Below, in pieces: positions 25,391-33,475 of a stretch of 64,000 nt of DNA. The position numbers were made by a program, and so were the translations under genes. Numbering within the stretch: the stretch's first letter is position 1; each line of letters begins with the position of its first letter. Source of the stretch: an uncultured Mucilaginibacter sp. GTDB lineage: Bacteria; Bacteroidota; Bacteroidia; Sphingobacteriales; Sphingobacteriaceae. A model generated the notes under the pieces. The model was not told the origin of the DNA and did not search any database. It saw nothing but the letters and a program-made list of their open reading frames with translations. The stretch covers positions 1-64,000 of the forward strand of contig NZ_CAJYGQ010000005.1 in assembly GCF_913773635.1 (NCBI RefSeq), read 5' to 3'.

Positions 25391-26281
25391 ATGAAAATGA
25401 GTAACTTATTTGTGCTCCTGGCCGCGCTTTGCCTTTTTGGAGCTTGTAAAGGCGGAATGCATAGATCTAGCTCGGTCAACGAAAGTTCAGCTTCGGCAGA
25501 TACAAGTTCGGATAATACCCAAACATTAATTAGCAGTAATGAACAAGCCGGAAAAAAAGTTGTGAAAACTGCTCAAATGCGTTTTAAAGTAAGAAACGTG
25601 CAAACTTCAGGAGAAAAGGTTGGGACAATTGCGCGTACGCATGGTGGTATGATTACTCATTATGACATGGAGTCAACTGTTATTAATGATGAAGATATGC
25701 GAACAAATAACATTGACTCACTGAAACACATAGCTGCTTTTACATCAACAGCTGACATAACAGTACAGGTGCCCCCTCAAAACCTCGAGTCATTTTTAAA
25801 TGATGTAAGCCGCTTAGGCGTTTACATCAATGTGCGTAAAATGGATATAGAAGATAAAACTTTGGATTATCTTTCCAATCAATTGAAGCGTCAAAACAGG
25901 ATGACAATAGATCATAAACAGGAAAAGTGGAAACCGACGGTGAAAGAGACAGACGCTATGTTAAGACTAAAGGATGACATGGTAGATGAAAGGATAGCCA
26001 ATGCTCGTATTGATGATTTAAGTAAATACAGTGTTGTTGAATTAAGCCTTTATCAAAGTAACACCATTAGTCAGGAGATTATTGCCAACAATAATACAGG
26101 TGCTTATCAATTACCAATTGTCAACCGCTTATGGCTTGCCGTAACAGATGGATGGGAATTGTTTGCATCCTTGTTCATAGGCTTAATGCATTTATGGGTA
26201 TTTGTTGTGCTAGGTATAGGTGGTTTACTGGTATTTCGTTCATACAAGCGAAAACCAACCTTATCTGCAAACGCAGCTTAA
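25391..26281 (+). CDS. DUF4349-domain lipoprotein
   Basis: A 296-residue lipoprotein with signal peptide and lipobox L-F-G-A-C19, a Ser-rich linker, then a DUF4349 domain with the usual VKTAQMRFKVRNVQTSGEKVGTIARTHGGMI opening and the VQVPPQNLESFLNDVSRLG segment. A transmembrane helix follows (about 255-285) with a basic C-terminal tail (RSYKRKP). Function of DUF4349 is unknown; it is usually membrane-bound. Start may be Met1 or Met3. Monocistronic, with its own -7 element. Confidence 0.82.
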   Translation: MKMSNLFVLLAALCLFGACKGGMHRSSSVNESSASADTSSDNTQTLISSNEQAGKKVVKTAQMRFKVRNVQTSGEKVGTIARTHGGMITHYDMESTVINDEDMRTNNIDSLKHIAAFTSTADITVQVPPQNLESFLNDVSRLGVYINVRKMDIEDKTLDYLSNQLKRQNRMTIDHKQEKWKPTVKETDAMLRLKDDMVDERIANARIDDLSKYSVVELSLYQSNTISQEIIANNNTGAYQLPIVNRLWLAVTDGWELFASLFIGLMHLWVFVVLGIGGLLVFRSYKRKPTLSANAA

Positions 26282-26320
26282 AAATGTGTAAACAAATGCT
26301 ACATTTTAGTTAAACATTTA

Positions 26321-26328
26321 TATTTTTG
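26321..26328 (+). promoter_or_regulatory. Candidate -7 promoter element of the small membrane protein gene
   Basis: TATTTTTG matches TAnnTTTG, 21 bases before the ATG at 26350. Confidence 0.4.
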
Positions 26329-26349
26329 CGCTAACTAATAGCAATTACC

Positions 26350-26559
26350 ATGAGTTCGATGCAAAAAGCTAATGCTGTAAATATTTACGTTATCTTATCA
26401 GTAGCTACCATTATTGGTATAGTGGGTGTGTTTTTCCGTTTCCTTGATGAAATTTTCGGTCATGGTTTTATATTCACAAGCATCTCAAACGTTATTTTGG
26501 TAATTGGTATCATCATTTCGTTAAAAGGTGTTTTTGCAATACTAGGCGCAAGAGACTAA
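26350..26559 (+). CDS. Small two-helix membrane protein, unknown function
   Basis: A 69-residue protein with two hydrophobic helices (about 11-30 and 43-63) separated by RFLDEIFGHGFIF. No family is recognised. A -7 promoter motif upstream and a clean terminator 22 bases downstream frame it as an independent transcription unit, which makes a real gene likely. Confidence 0.7.
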   Translation: MSSMQKANAVNIYVILSVATIIGIVGVFFRFLDEIFGHGFIFTSISNVILVIGIIISLKGVFAILGARD

Positions 26560-26580
26560 TATCAATTTCCAGCATATAAA

Positions 26581-26615
26581 AAAGAGCTTACTGATTACCG
26601 GTAAGCTCTTTTTTT
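26581..26615 (+). terminator. Intrinsic terminator of the small membrane protein gene
   Basis: Perfect 11-bp stem AAAGAGCTTAC / GTAAGCTCTTT with a 9-base loop and a T-run. The A-rich left arm would also serve the convergent gldB gene, which ends at 26696. Confidence 0.85.
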
Positions 26616-26695
26616 ATTGGAATTATTTACTGAACAGCAGTTGGCTATTGTCTGGCTGAATGAGGCTTTCAAGCTCCAGGGGGCAATTTTGTGAT

Positions 26696-27739
26696 TTATT
26701 TAGGATGATAGCCCGCCTCGTCAAGTATCTTTTGCGCATCATTAAGGGCCAATAATTGTTGTATTGTAGTATCTGGATGTTTGATCATATACTGCTTTAC
26801 AATCTGCCACCCTGTATAAATAGCCAGCTTAGGCGCCGATTCATTTTTTTCGCCCAGCCCTGGTGTAAAGGGTGCTTCATTCAAATACTTTTGCAGTTTT
26901 TGATAGTCGGTTTCGTACAGCAGTTTCTCTTCTAAAAAATAACCCCATATGTTACTTTCAAATGCCTTGCTCCATTCCATTTGTTTGGTAGTGTAACCTA
27001 TTTTTACACTGTCGGCTACGTCGGGCAGTAATACATCCATCAGGTACATCATCTTACCTTCGTAAACCATTTTTGCCAATAATGATTTATCGGCATCTTT
27101 TTCGGGGAACATGTCTTCCCTAATAATGCCCTCAATTATACGCGGTGCAATATTTTCAGGCGTAAACCTGCGCGATATATATTGAGGATAGGTATTCACC
27201 AATGCCGGGTAAAATTTTGATTTTGAACCCAGAAACTGATCGAGGCCAATACCTATGTAGCCATTGCCCAAGGTAGTTTGCGCCTGGAAACCCGAGAAGT
27301 AGGCATACACCTTAGGCAACTGCTTATTTGGAAAATAATACTTTATACGTTTAAAGGCGTCGGTAAGTGCTTCGTTTTGCTTATTTAAATCGGGGAATAC
27401 CGAATCAACCTCATGCTTAAGATCTAAGTATGGTTTACCGTTAATTATTTGGCGGATGTTGGCAAGGTAGCTGGTATCGGCAATACTGCCAGCTTCCAGT
27501 ATGCGCTCAATAAAGTCGGCGTAAAACGGCCCGTATTTTTGCTGCAAAACGGCTGCCTGCTGCACCATTGGTTTCAACCGCATTTGGTCAAAATCATGAT
27601 CAAAGCGCTCAATGTGCACTTCCAAATCAATGTTGCTTACGTCAATCTTCTTTTTATCAGATTTACATGCGCTAAGTAAAGCTGCTATAAAAAAAAGAGC
27701 ACAAAAATGATTTAATTTGCTGGAGTAGAGTATTCTCAT
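26696..27739 (-). CDS. gldB: Gliding motility lipoprotein GldB
   Basis: A 347-residue lipoprotein with a signal ending in lipobox L-L-S-A-C. The mature part has the GldB pattern: DLEVHIERFDHDFDQM, VYAYFSGFQAQTTLGNGYIGIGLDQFLG, RIIEGIIREDMFPEKDADKSLLAKMVYEGKMMYLMDVLLPDV and the C-terminal APKLAIYTGWQIVKQYM. GldB is required for gliding and T9SS function in Flavobacterium, though its role is unclear. It is divergent from nadE (67-base gap), a linkage seen elsewhere in Bacteroidota; gldC, often nearby, is not present here. Confidence 0.9.
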   Translation of the reverse strand: MRILYSSKLNHFCALFFIAALLSACKSDKKKIDVSNIDLEVHIERFDHDFDQMRLKPMVQQAAVLQQKYGPFYADFIERILEAGSIADTSYLANIRQIINGKPYLDLKHEVDSVFPDLNKQNEALTDAFKRIKYYFPNKQLPKVYAYFSGFQAQTTLGNGYIGIGLDQFLGSKSKFYPALVNTYPQYISRRFTPENIAPRIIEGIIREDMFPEKDADKSLLAKMVYEGKMMYLMDVLLPDVADSVKIGYTTKQMEWSKAFESNIWGYFLEEKLLYETDYQKLQKYLNEAPFTPGLGEKNESAPKLAIYTGWQIVKQYMIKHPDTTIQQLLALNDAQKILDEAGYHPK

Positions 27740-27750
27740 AAATGTATCAA

Positions 27751-27758
27751 CAAAAATA
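27751..27758 (-). promoter_or_regulatory. Candidate -7 promoter element of gldB
   Basis: Reads TATTTTTG on the minus strand, 11 bases upstream of the gldB ATG at 27739, implying a very short leader. Confidence 0.4.
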
Positions 27759-27806
27759 TTGCTTTTGAGTTCATATAATTGAGTATACCGTTTATAATAT
27801 CTGATT

Positions 27807-29462
27807 ATGAAAATTGCACTGGCCCAGCTAAACTATCATATTGGCAACTTTGAAGCTAACACCAATAAAATACTATCTGCAATAAATAACGCCCGCAATG
27901 CCGGCGCCGACGTTATGGTATTTGCCGAATTATGCATAGGCGGCTATCCTGCACGCGATTTTCTGGAATTTAAAGAATTTATTGATTTGTGTGAACAATC
28001 AGCGCAGCAAATTGCTGCAGCCTGTACTGATATTGCCTGTGTTATAGGCATCCCTACACCAAACAAAAGAAAAAATAAGGGAGGCAAAGACTTGCATAAT
28101 TCTGCCTACTTTATATACGACGGTAAAGTGCAGCAAATTGTGAATAAGGCTTTGCTGCCAAACTACGACGTGTTTGACGAGTACAGGTACTTTGAACCCG
28201 AAACTGAATTTGCCTGTGTGGACTACAAGGGCAAACGCATTGCCTTAACTATATGTGAAGACTTGTGGAATACAATTGAAAATCCACTATACATAACACG
28301 GCCTATGGACGTGCTGATGGAGCAGAAGCCTGATGTTATGATCAATATTGCTGCATCACCTTTTGCTTATAATCATGATGAAGAGCGCATTGCCATTTTG
28401 GGTGATAACGCAAAACGATATGGATTGCCGCTGTTTTACGTAAACCAGGTTGGCGCACAAACCGAAATTATTTTTGACGGCGGATCATTGGTATTTGATA
28501 AAAACGGCTCGCTGGTTGATGAGATGCCTTATTTTGAGGAAGCCATTACTTATTACACCTTAAACGATGATGCAACAGTTACTCCGCAGCAGCCTGCAAC
28601 CGTAATGGATGAGCGGCAGAGTGATATTGAACAAATACATCAGGGATTGCTGTTAGGCATCCGCGATTACTTTTATAAGTCGGGCTTTAAACAAGCAATA
28701 CTGGGCTTATCAGGCGGTATTGATTCGGCAGTGGTTTGCGCTTTAGCCGCCGAGGCATTGGGCGCAGAAAACGTAATGGCAGTGCTTTTACCTTCAAAGT
28801 ATTCTACCGGCCATTCAATTAAAGATGCGGAAGACTTGGTTAAGAATCTGGGTTGCAAATCGGAGCTTGTTGAAATTAAATCCATAACCGATGCTTTTGA
28901 AACGGCTTTGCATCCTCAATTTGAGGGCCTACCATTTAATATTGCCGAAGAAAACCTGCAGGCGCGCAGCCGTGCTGTTGTGCTAATGGCTATGTGTAAC
29001 AAGTTTGGCTACATTTTGCTTAACACCTCCAACAAAAGTGAGGCTGCTGTAGGTTATGGTACTTTGTATGGTGATATGTGCGGTGGCATTTCGGTATTGG
29101 GTGATGTTTACAAAACGCAGGTTTACCAGTTAGCCAATTACATTAACCGTAACACCGAAATTATACCGCAAAATTCAATTGTTAAACCGCCATCAGCGGA
29201 GTTAAGGCCCGATCAGAAAGACAGTGACTCATTGCCCGAATACGATATGCTTGACACTATATTAATGCAGTACGTAGAAAACCGCTTGTCATCAGAAGAA
29301 ATCATTGCATTGGGTTATGATGAAGCTGTTGTTCGTAGGGTAATTAAACTGGTTAACACCGCCGAGCATAAGCGTTACCAAACACCGCCAATTTTACGTG
29401 TGTCGCCTAAAGCATTTGGCATGGGACGCCGTATGCCTATAGTTGGAAAGTACCTGTCATAA
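27807..29462 (+). CDS. nadE: Glutamine-dependent NAD+ synthetase
   Basis: A 551-residue two-domain enzyme. The N-terminal nitrilase-type glutaminase has the triad E41 (VFAELCIGGYP), K114 (NKALLPNY) and C150 (LTICEDLW). The C-terminal synthetase has the PP-loop S302-GGIDS-307 and the KSEAAVGYGTLYGDMCGG segment. It amidates deamido-NAD+ using glutamine-derived ammonia channelled between domains, the last step of NAD synthesis. Single gene divergent from gldB. Confidence 0.96.
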   Translation: MKIALAQLNYHIGNFEANTNKILSAINNARNAGADVMVFAELCIGGYPARDFLEFKEFIDLCEQSAQQIAAACTDIACVIGIPTPNKRKNKGGKDLHNSAYFIYDGKVQQIVNKALLPNYDVFDEYRYFEPETEFACVDYKGKRIALTICEDLWNTIENPLYITRPMDVLMEQKPDVMINIAASPFAYNHDEERIAILGDNAKRYGLPLFYVNQVGAQTEIIFDGGSLVFDKNGSLVDEMPYFEEAITYYTLNDDATVTPQQPATVMDERQSDIEQIHQGLLLGIRDYFYKSGFKQAILGLSGGIDSAVVCALAAEALGAENVMAVLLPSKYSTGHSIKDAEDLVKNLGCKSELVEIKSITDAFETALHPQFEGLPFNIAEENLQARSRAVVLMAMCNKFGYILLNTSNKSEAAVGYGTLYGDMCGGISVLGDVYKTQVYQLANYINRNTEIIPQNSIVKPPSAELRPDQKDSDSLPEYDMLDTILMQYVENRLSSEEIIALGYDEAVVRRVIKLVNTAEHKRYQTPPILRVSPKAFGMGRRMPIVGKYLS

Positions 29463-29590
29463 TAGTACTTACCCGAAAATAGCTTTTTGCCGCGAAGCTT
29501 TTGCAGGTGAGGAATGTAAATTGTATTTGATATAGCTCATCTAAACAATTTGCTCATGTATCAGCTTATACTTAATACAATTAGTTAAGT

Positions 29591-30196
29591 ATGAAGAAGA
29601 TATTAACCATTGCCCTTGCGTTCTCCATTATAGCGCTTATATCAGCCTGCTCAAGCTATAACTACTATTCGGTTGGTGGTAATGAGGCTGCATTGAGCCG
29701 TTACAGCAGTTTTGCCTGGCTTCCGCCTATTAAGCAAACGCGCAATGTGGCTTATAATAACGAGCTTGCTGATCAGCGCATTCACGAGTCGGCTACCGAG
29801 CAGCTTGAAAGCCGTGGTTTAAGGTTAAAAAGTAAAAACCCTGATCTTTTAGTACGGTACAGCATTATGGTGGATACCAAGGAGCGTGTGTATGACCAGC
29901 CCGTATATAATTACGTAGGAGGCGGGTACTATCCGCGGGCAGCGCTATACCGTGGAAGGCTGGCGTACTACTATGCTTATAGTGCTCCCTATCCGGTGTA
30001 CGTAGGAAATGATGTTGAGCGCATACCTTACAAAGAGGGTACTTTAATAATTGACCTTATTAACCGTAAATCGCGCAAGGTAATATGGCGTGGCTATGGT
30101 GTAGGAGAGGTTGAAAATGCTGCCCGCACAATCGAGGATATACCCAAAATAGTGGAAGGTATAATTAAAAAGCTACCCCTTAATAAGGTAAAATAA
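29591..30196 (+). CDS. DUF4136-domain lipoprotein (first of a pair)
   Basis: A 201-residue lipoprotein with signal peptide and lipobox I-S-A-C20, followed by a DUF4136 domain: YSSFAWLPPIKQTRN, then an ATEQLESRGLRLKSKNPDLLVRYSI helix-strand unit, a Tyr-rich loop (GGGYYPRAALYRGRLAYYYAYS) and EGTLIIDLINRKSRKVIWRGYGVGEV. The domain is found in outer-membrane or periplasmic proteins of unknown role. It is followed 86 bases later by a paralogue with the same architecture, so the pair probably arose by duplication. Confidence 0.82.
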   Translation: MKKILTIALAFSIIALISACSSYNYYSVGGNEAALSRYSSFAWLPPIKQTRNVAYNNELADQRIHESATEQLESRGLRLKSKNPDLLVRYSIMVDTKERVYDQPVYNYVGGGYYPRAALYRGRLAYYYAYSAPYPVYVGNDVERIPYKEGTLIIDLINRKSRKVIWRGYGVGEVENAARTIEDIPKIVEGIIKKLPLNKVK

Positions 30197-30282
30197 GTTG
30201 CAGATTATGGGCGCAAAAAAAATCATTAATCATTAAACCTTTAGGCTTGTGCTTGTCTAACTAATACTAATAAATTATATAC

Positions 30283-30954
30283 ATGAAGAGGTTACTATAT
30301 ATTGGGCTGGTGTTGGTTATGGTATCCGCATTTTCAGCTTGTTCTACAGGTTATCGTTACTATACTGCCGGGCATGATGATATCAGTTTAACGCAGTATA
30401 AATCATTTGCGTTTGCACCACAATTAAAGCCGCGTAAGCCAGATAGCGTTATAAGCAATAAACGCAATTTGGGTGCCCGCTTAAATTATGTTAACAACAA
30501 CCGTTACTTTAACAACCCTGCTGCTTACCAAAAAATTAAAGATGCCACTGCTGCCAGTTTGCAGGCTAAAGGCTTAACCTTAAAAGAAGGTGGCGCCGAT
30601 TTACTGGTACGCTTTAACTCACTTGTTGACAGGGGTACCCGCACAAGCTACTATACGCCCTACTATGGCGGTTGGGGCTGGGGTCCTGGATGGGGCTGGG
30701 GTTGGGGCTGGCGAGGTCGCTTTAGTCCTATGTTCTATGGTGGCTGGGGCGGCTGGGGAGGCGGTTACGCTTATCCAAGCCAAGAGCATTTTAAAGAAGG
30801 CGTATTAGCAATTGAGTTAATTGACGCACGTACCCAGGAGCCTGTTTGGATTGGTTACGGTAGCGGTGAATTAAGTCGTGATCCGCAAAAGGCCATTGCT
30901 GAGTTGCCAAAGGTAGTTGAAGACATATTTAAACGACTGCCGGTTAAGTCATAA
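30283..30954 (+). CDS. DUF4136-domain lipoprotein with Gly/Trp-rich insert
   Basis: A 223-residue paralogue of the preceding protein: lipobox F-S-A-C20, YKSFAFAPQLKPRK, AATAASLQAKGLTLKEGGADLLVRF and EGVLAIELIDARTQEPVWIGYGSGEL. The Tyr-rich loop of the neighbour is replaced by a low-complexity stretch (residues 129-161) dominated by G and W, with repeated GWGW units. Such loops may be flexible or membrane-interacting; this is conjecture. Terminator follows. Confidence 0.82.
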   Translation: MKRLLYIGLVLVMVSAFSACSTGYRYYTAGHDDISLTQYKSFAFAPQLKPRKPDSVISNKRNLGARLNYVNNNRYFNNPAAYQKIKDATAASLQAKGLTLKEGGADLLVRFNSLVDRGTRTSYYTPYYGGWGWGPGWGWGWGWRGRFSPMFYGGWGGWGGGYAYPSQEHFKEGVLAIELIDARTQEPVWIGYGSGELSRDPQKAIAELPKVVEDIFKRLPVKS

Positions 30955-30978
30955 GTGTTGCTATCGAATGCAATTTTT

Positions 30979-31007
30979 AAAGTTTGTCTGTAAGGCAAAC
31001 TTTTTTT
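30979..31007 (+). terminator. Intrinsic terminator of the DUF4136 pair
   Basis: Stem AAGTTTGTC / GGCAAACTT (9 bp, one wobble) with a 5-base loop, followed by a T-run. It lies 24 bases after the stop at 30954. Confidence 0.82.
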
Positions 31008-31082
31008 GTTTAAAGGCCTTGTATCAAAGAGCTAATACCGCTGCAAGCTGCCATTTGGTGCTGAGGTGCATAATCAATCGTA

Positions 31083-32882
31083 ATGGCAGTTCCCATTTTT
31101 AAAAGCAAAGTTTTTAAAGTTATTCTGATTGTCCTGGCTGTCTTAGCTGTATTGCTGCTTGTTGCTACATTAGGTGCAAATACTTTTCTAAAACCCATAC
31201 TTGTAAGCAAGTTAAAAAAGTCGGTTAGGAAGGCAACTAATAATCTTTATAAAATTGATTTAAAGGACGTCCAGCTAAATGTTTTTGCCGGAAGCATTGG
31301 CCTTGCAGATATTACTTTTAAGGCTGATACCAATGTTTTCAAAATATTAAAAGAGCAAAATAATGCTCCTACAAGCTTGTATACTGTAGAGGCCGGACGA
31401 GTATCCGTAAGTGGTGCCAAAGCCCTCAAATACATCTTTAGTAAAGAGGTAAGTGTGCAACAAGTTTCTATTGGTGATGCAATTGTAAAGATTGATAAGC
31501 TCAGCAATAAAACCGGCACCAAAGAAAACGATAAACGTACCCTTTACCAAAAAATTAAAGATGATATAAAGTTCATTGATATAGGCGGCATAGAATTAAA
31601 TGATTTGCAATTTAACTATGCTGACCGAACTGGTAAAAGCCCGTCTGCATCGGTAATAAAGCATATTGATATAAAGGCAGCAGATCTTTTGATTGACTCG
31701 GCTACACAGGCAGATACAAGCCGTACCTTGTTTTGCAAAAATATAACCGCAGGTATTAAAAACTACGAAGGTAAATCGGCTAGTGGCTTATACACCTATA
31801 AATTACAATCGCTCACCTTGCATACGCAAGCCTCAAAACTTGTAGCTACAGGTTTAAGTTTGCAGCCCCTTCCATCGGCACAATATTTTAAAAAGAGCAA
31901 AGAGGATAGGTTTGATATAAGGTTAGATACTGTTGTAATTAACAAAATTAACCTGGAGCAGTATTATAAGCAAAATAGTTTTAGTGCTTTAAGTATAGTA
32001 ATAAAACAAGGCAGGTTTGAGGTGTTTAGCAATCCAAATGGACTTGTGCCAGTAACCGATAGGCTGGTTACTTTTCCACATTGGGCTGTAAGGCAAATAA
32101 AGCAGCGTGTGAAGGTTGATACCGTCTATCTCAAAAACATTAACGTTAAATACAAAGAGTATCACAAGAAATCAAAAAAAACAGGCTCAATTGCTTTTAC
32201 TAACACCACGGCCAGGTTTTTAAATATCACCAATAACAAAAATGCGCTTAGCAAAAATAATATTTGTAAGGCCTATGTGCATTCCCAGTTTATGGGCAAA
32301 GCTTCATTCAATTTATGGTTTGATTTTAATTTGAACGATGCAGATTACAAGTATGCATACAGAGGGCACCTTGGTGCGATTGATTTAAAAGCAGTTAACC
32401 CTGCAGTAATGCCATTGGGTATGGTTCAAATAACATCAGGCAATTTAAAGTCACTTGATTTTAAGGTCACCAGTACTCAGAAGGTTTCTGCCGGGAGTTT
32501 GAAATTTCTCTATAATGATTTAAAAATAAAGCTATTAGGGCAAGACGATAAAAAAGGGTACAAGCAAAAGTCATTGTTAAGCTTTTTTGCAAGTTCATTG
32601 ATATTGAAAAGCAATAACCCCGATAAAGCCGGAGAGGCTGCACGTGTTGCTACTTTAAAGATTATACGACCTTCAAACTTTCCTTTTTTTAAAACCATAT
32701 GGTTTACCTTGCTCAACGGCATAAAAACCAGTGCTATGGGTAAGGCGCCCAAGCAGGATGAACAGGATAAGGAAAAGCGCTTGAAAGAGAAAGAAAAAGC
32801 TGATAAAAAGGCGCGCAAACAAAAGGAAAAGGAAGACAAAGAATTCCGGAAGAAGCTTGAAAAGCTGAAAAATAAAAATTAA
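31083..32882 (+). CDS. AsmA-like (DUF748-type) membrane-anchored protein
   Basis: A 599-residue protein with one N-terminal transmembrane helix (about 12-34), then a long beta-rich periplasmic part built of repeated AsmA-like strands (IDLKDVQLNVFAGSIGLADITFKAD, IKFIDIGGIELNDLQFNYADRTGK, LKSLDFKVTST), and a highly charged Lys/Glu tail (about 550-599). AsmA-like proteins form lipid-transfer grooves between membranes in other bacteria; this specific role is inferred. The C-terminus converges on the next gene with only 4 bases between stop codons. Confidence 0.72.
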   Translation: MAVPIFKSKVFKVILIVLAVLAVLLLVATLGANTFLKPILVSKLKKSVRKATNNLYKIDLKDVQLNVFAGSIGLADITFKADTNVFKILKEQNNAPTSLYTVEAGRVSVSGAKALKYIFSKEVSVQQVSIGDAIVKIDKLSNKTGTKENDKRTLYQKIKDDIKFIDIGGIELNDLQFNYADRTGKSPSASVIKHIDIKAADLLIDSATQADTSRTLFCKNITAGIKNYEGKSASGLYTYKLQSLTLHTQASKLVATGLSLQPLPSAQYFKKSKEDRFDIRLDTVVINKINLEQYYKQNSFSALSIVIKQGRFEVFSNPNGLVPVTDRLVTFPHWAVRQIKQRVKVDTVYLKNINVKYKEYHKKSKKTGSIAFTNTTARFLNITNNKNALSKNNICKAYVHSQFMGKASFNLWFDFNLNDADYKYAYRGHLGAIDLKAVNPAVMPLGMVQITSGNLKSLDFKVTSTQKVSAGSLKFLYNDLKIKLLGQDDKKGYKQKSLLSFFASSLILKSNNPDKAGEAARVATLKIIRPSNFPFFKTIWFTLLNGIKTSAMGKAPKQDEQDKEKRLKEKEKADKKARKQKEKEDKEFRKKLEKLKNKN

Positions 32883-32886
32883 CGCT

Positions 32887-33363
32887 TTAGTAGGCTGCAC
32901 CAATATTCACCACGATATTTCGGTTACTTACTTTGTTTAGTTGCACCTCAATTGGGTTGATGTTGTCATAGCCGTCTGTTTCGCCGGCAAAATATCCTTC
33001 ACTTAGCTTAACAAACAATGAATATTTTCCAACGGGAAGCGACAATTGGAATTCACCGGTGCTATCAGTTTTTACATGGGCAATTTCTTTGGCATTAATT
33101 TTAGAAAACAGCGGCATCTGCCCCTCTGCGTTTTTTAGGCTTACATTTTCAAAAATATACACATTGGCCACTATCGGCTTGCCTGCACTTTGTGATTTGC
33201 CTTTCAATGGCATTTGATTGCCGGTTACCTGCGTAACTATACCGCTGATTCCCTGCTTAACTATCATACGTTTTGAAAGCACGCATGATGTTGTTAGTAT
33301 AAAGCATAATACTGCTAATACTACATGTTTATGCGTTTTATACCAGTGATTTAACATGTACAA
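32887..33363 (-). CDS. Exported carboxypeptidase-regulatory-like domain protein
   Basis: A 158-residue protein with an N-terminal hydrophobic segment ending FILTTSC, an imperfect lipobox, so it may be a lipoprotein or cleaved by signal peptidase I. The rest is a single transthyretin-like beta sandwich: ISGIVTQVTGNQMP, KPIVANVYIFENVS, VKTDSTGEFQLSLPVGKYSLFVKLSEGYFA. Such domains are common in Bacteroidota envelope proteins. The start may be Met1 or Met3. It converges on the AsmA-like gene. Confidence 0.68.
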   Translation of the reverse strand: MYMLNHWYKTHKHVVLAVLCFILTTSCVLSKRMIVKQGISGIVTQVTGNQMPLKGKSQSAGKPIVANVYIFENVSLKNAEGQMPLFSKINAKEIAHVKTDSTGEFQLSLPVGKYSLFVKLSEGYFAGETDGYDNINPIEVQLNKVSNRNIVVNIGAAY

Positions 33364-33475
33364 GTTTTAAGCAATATAATAAATTAAATGCCAATATTTT
33401 TAACAGCAAATGTTATAGGATAATATTTAAATTAGTCGAAATTTATAGGCGGTTAGCCATAATCGCTTCAATTAT

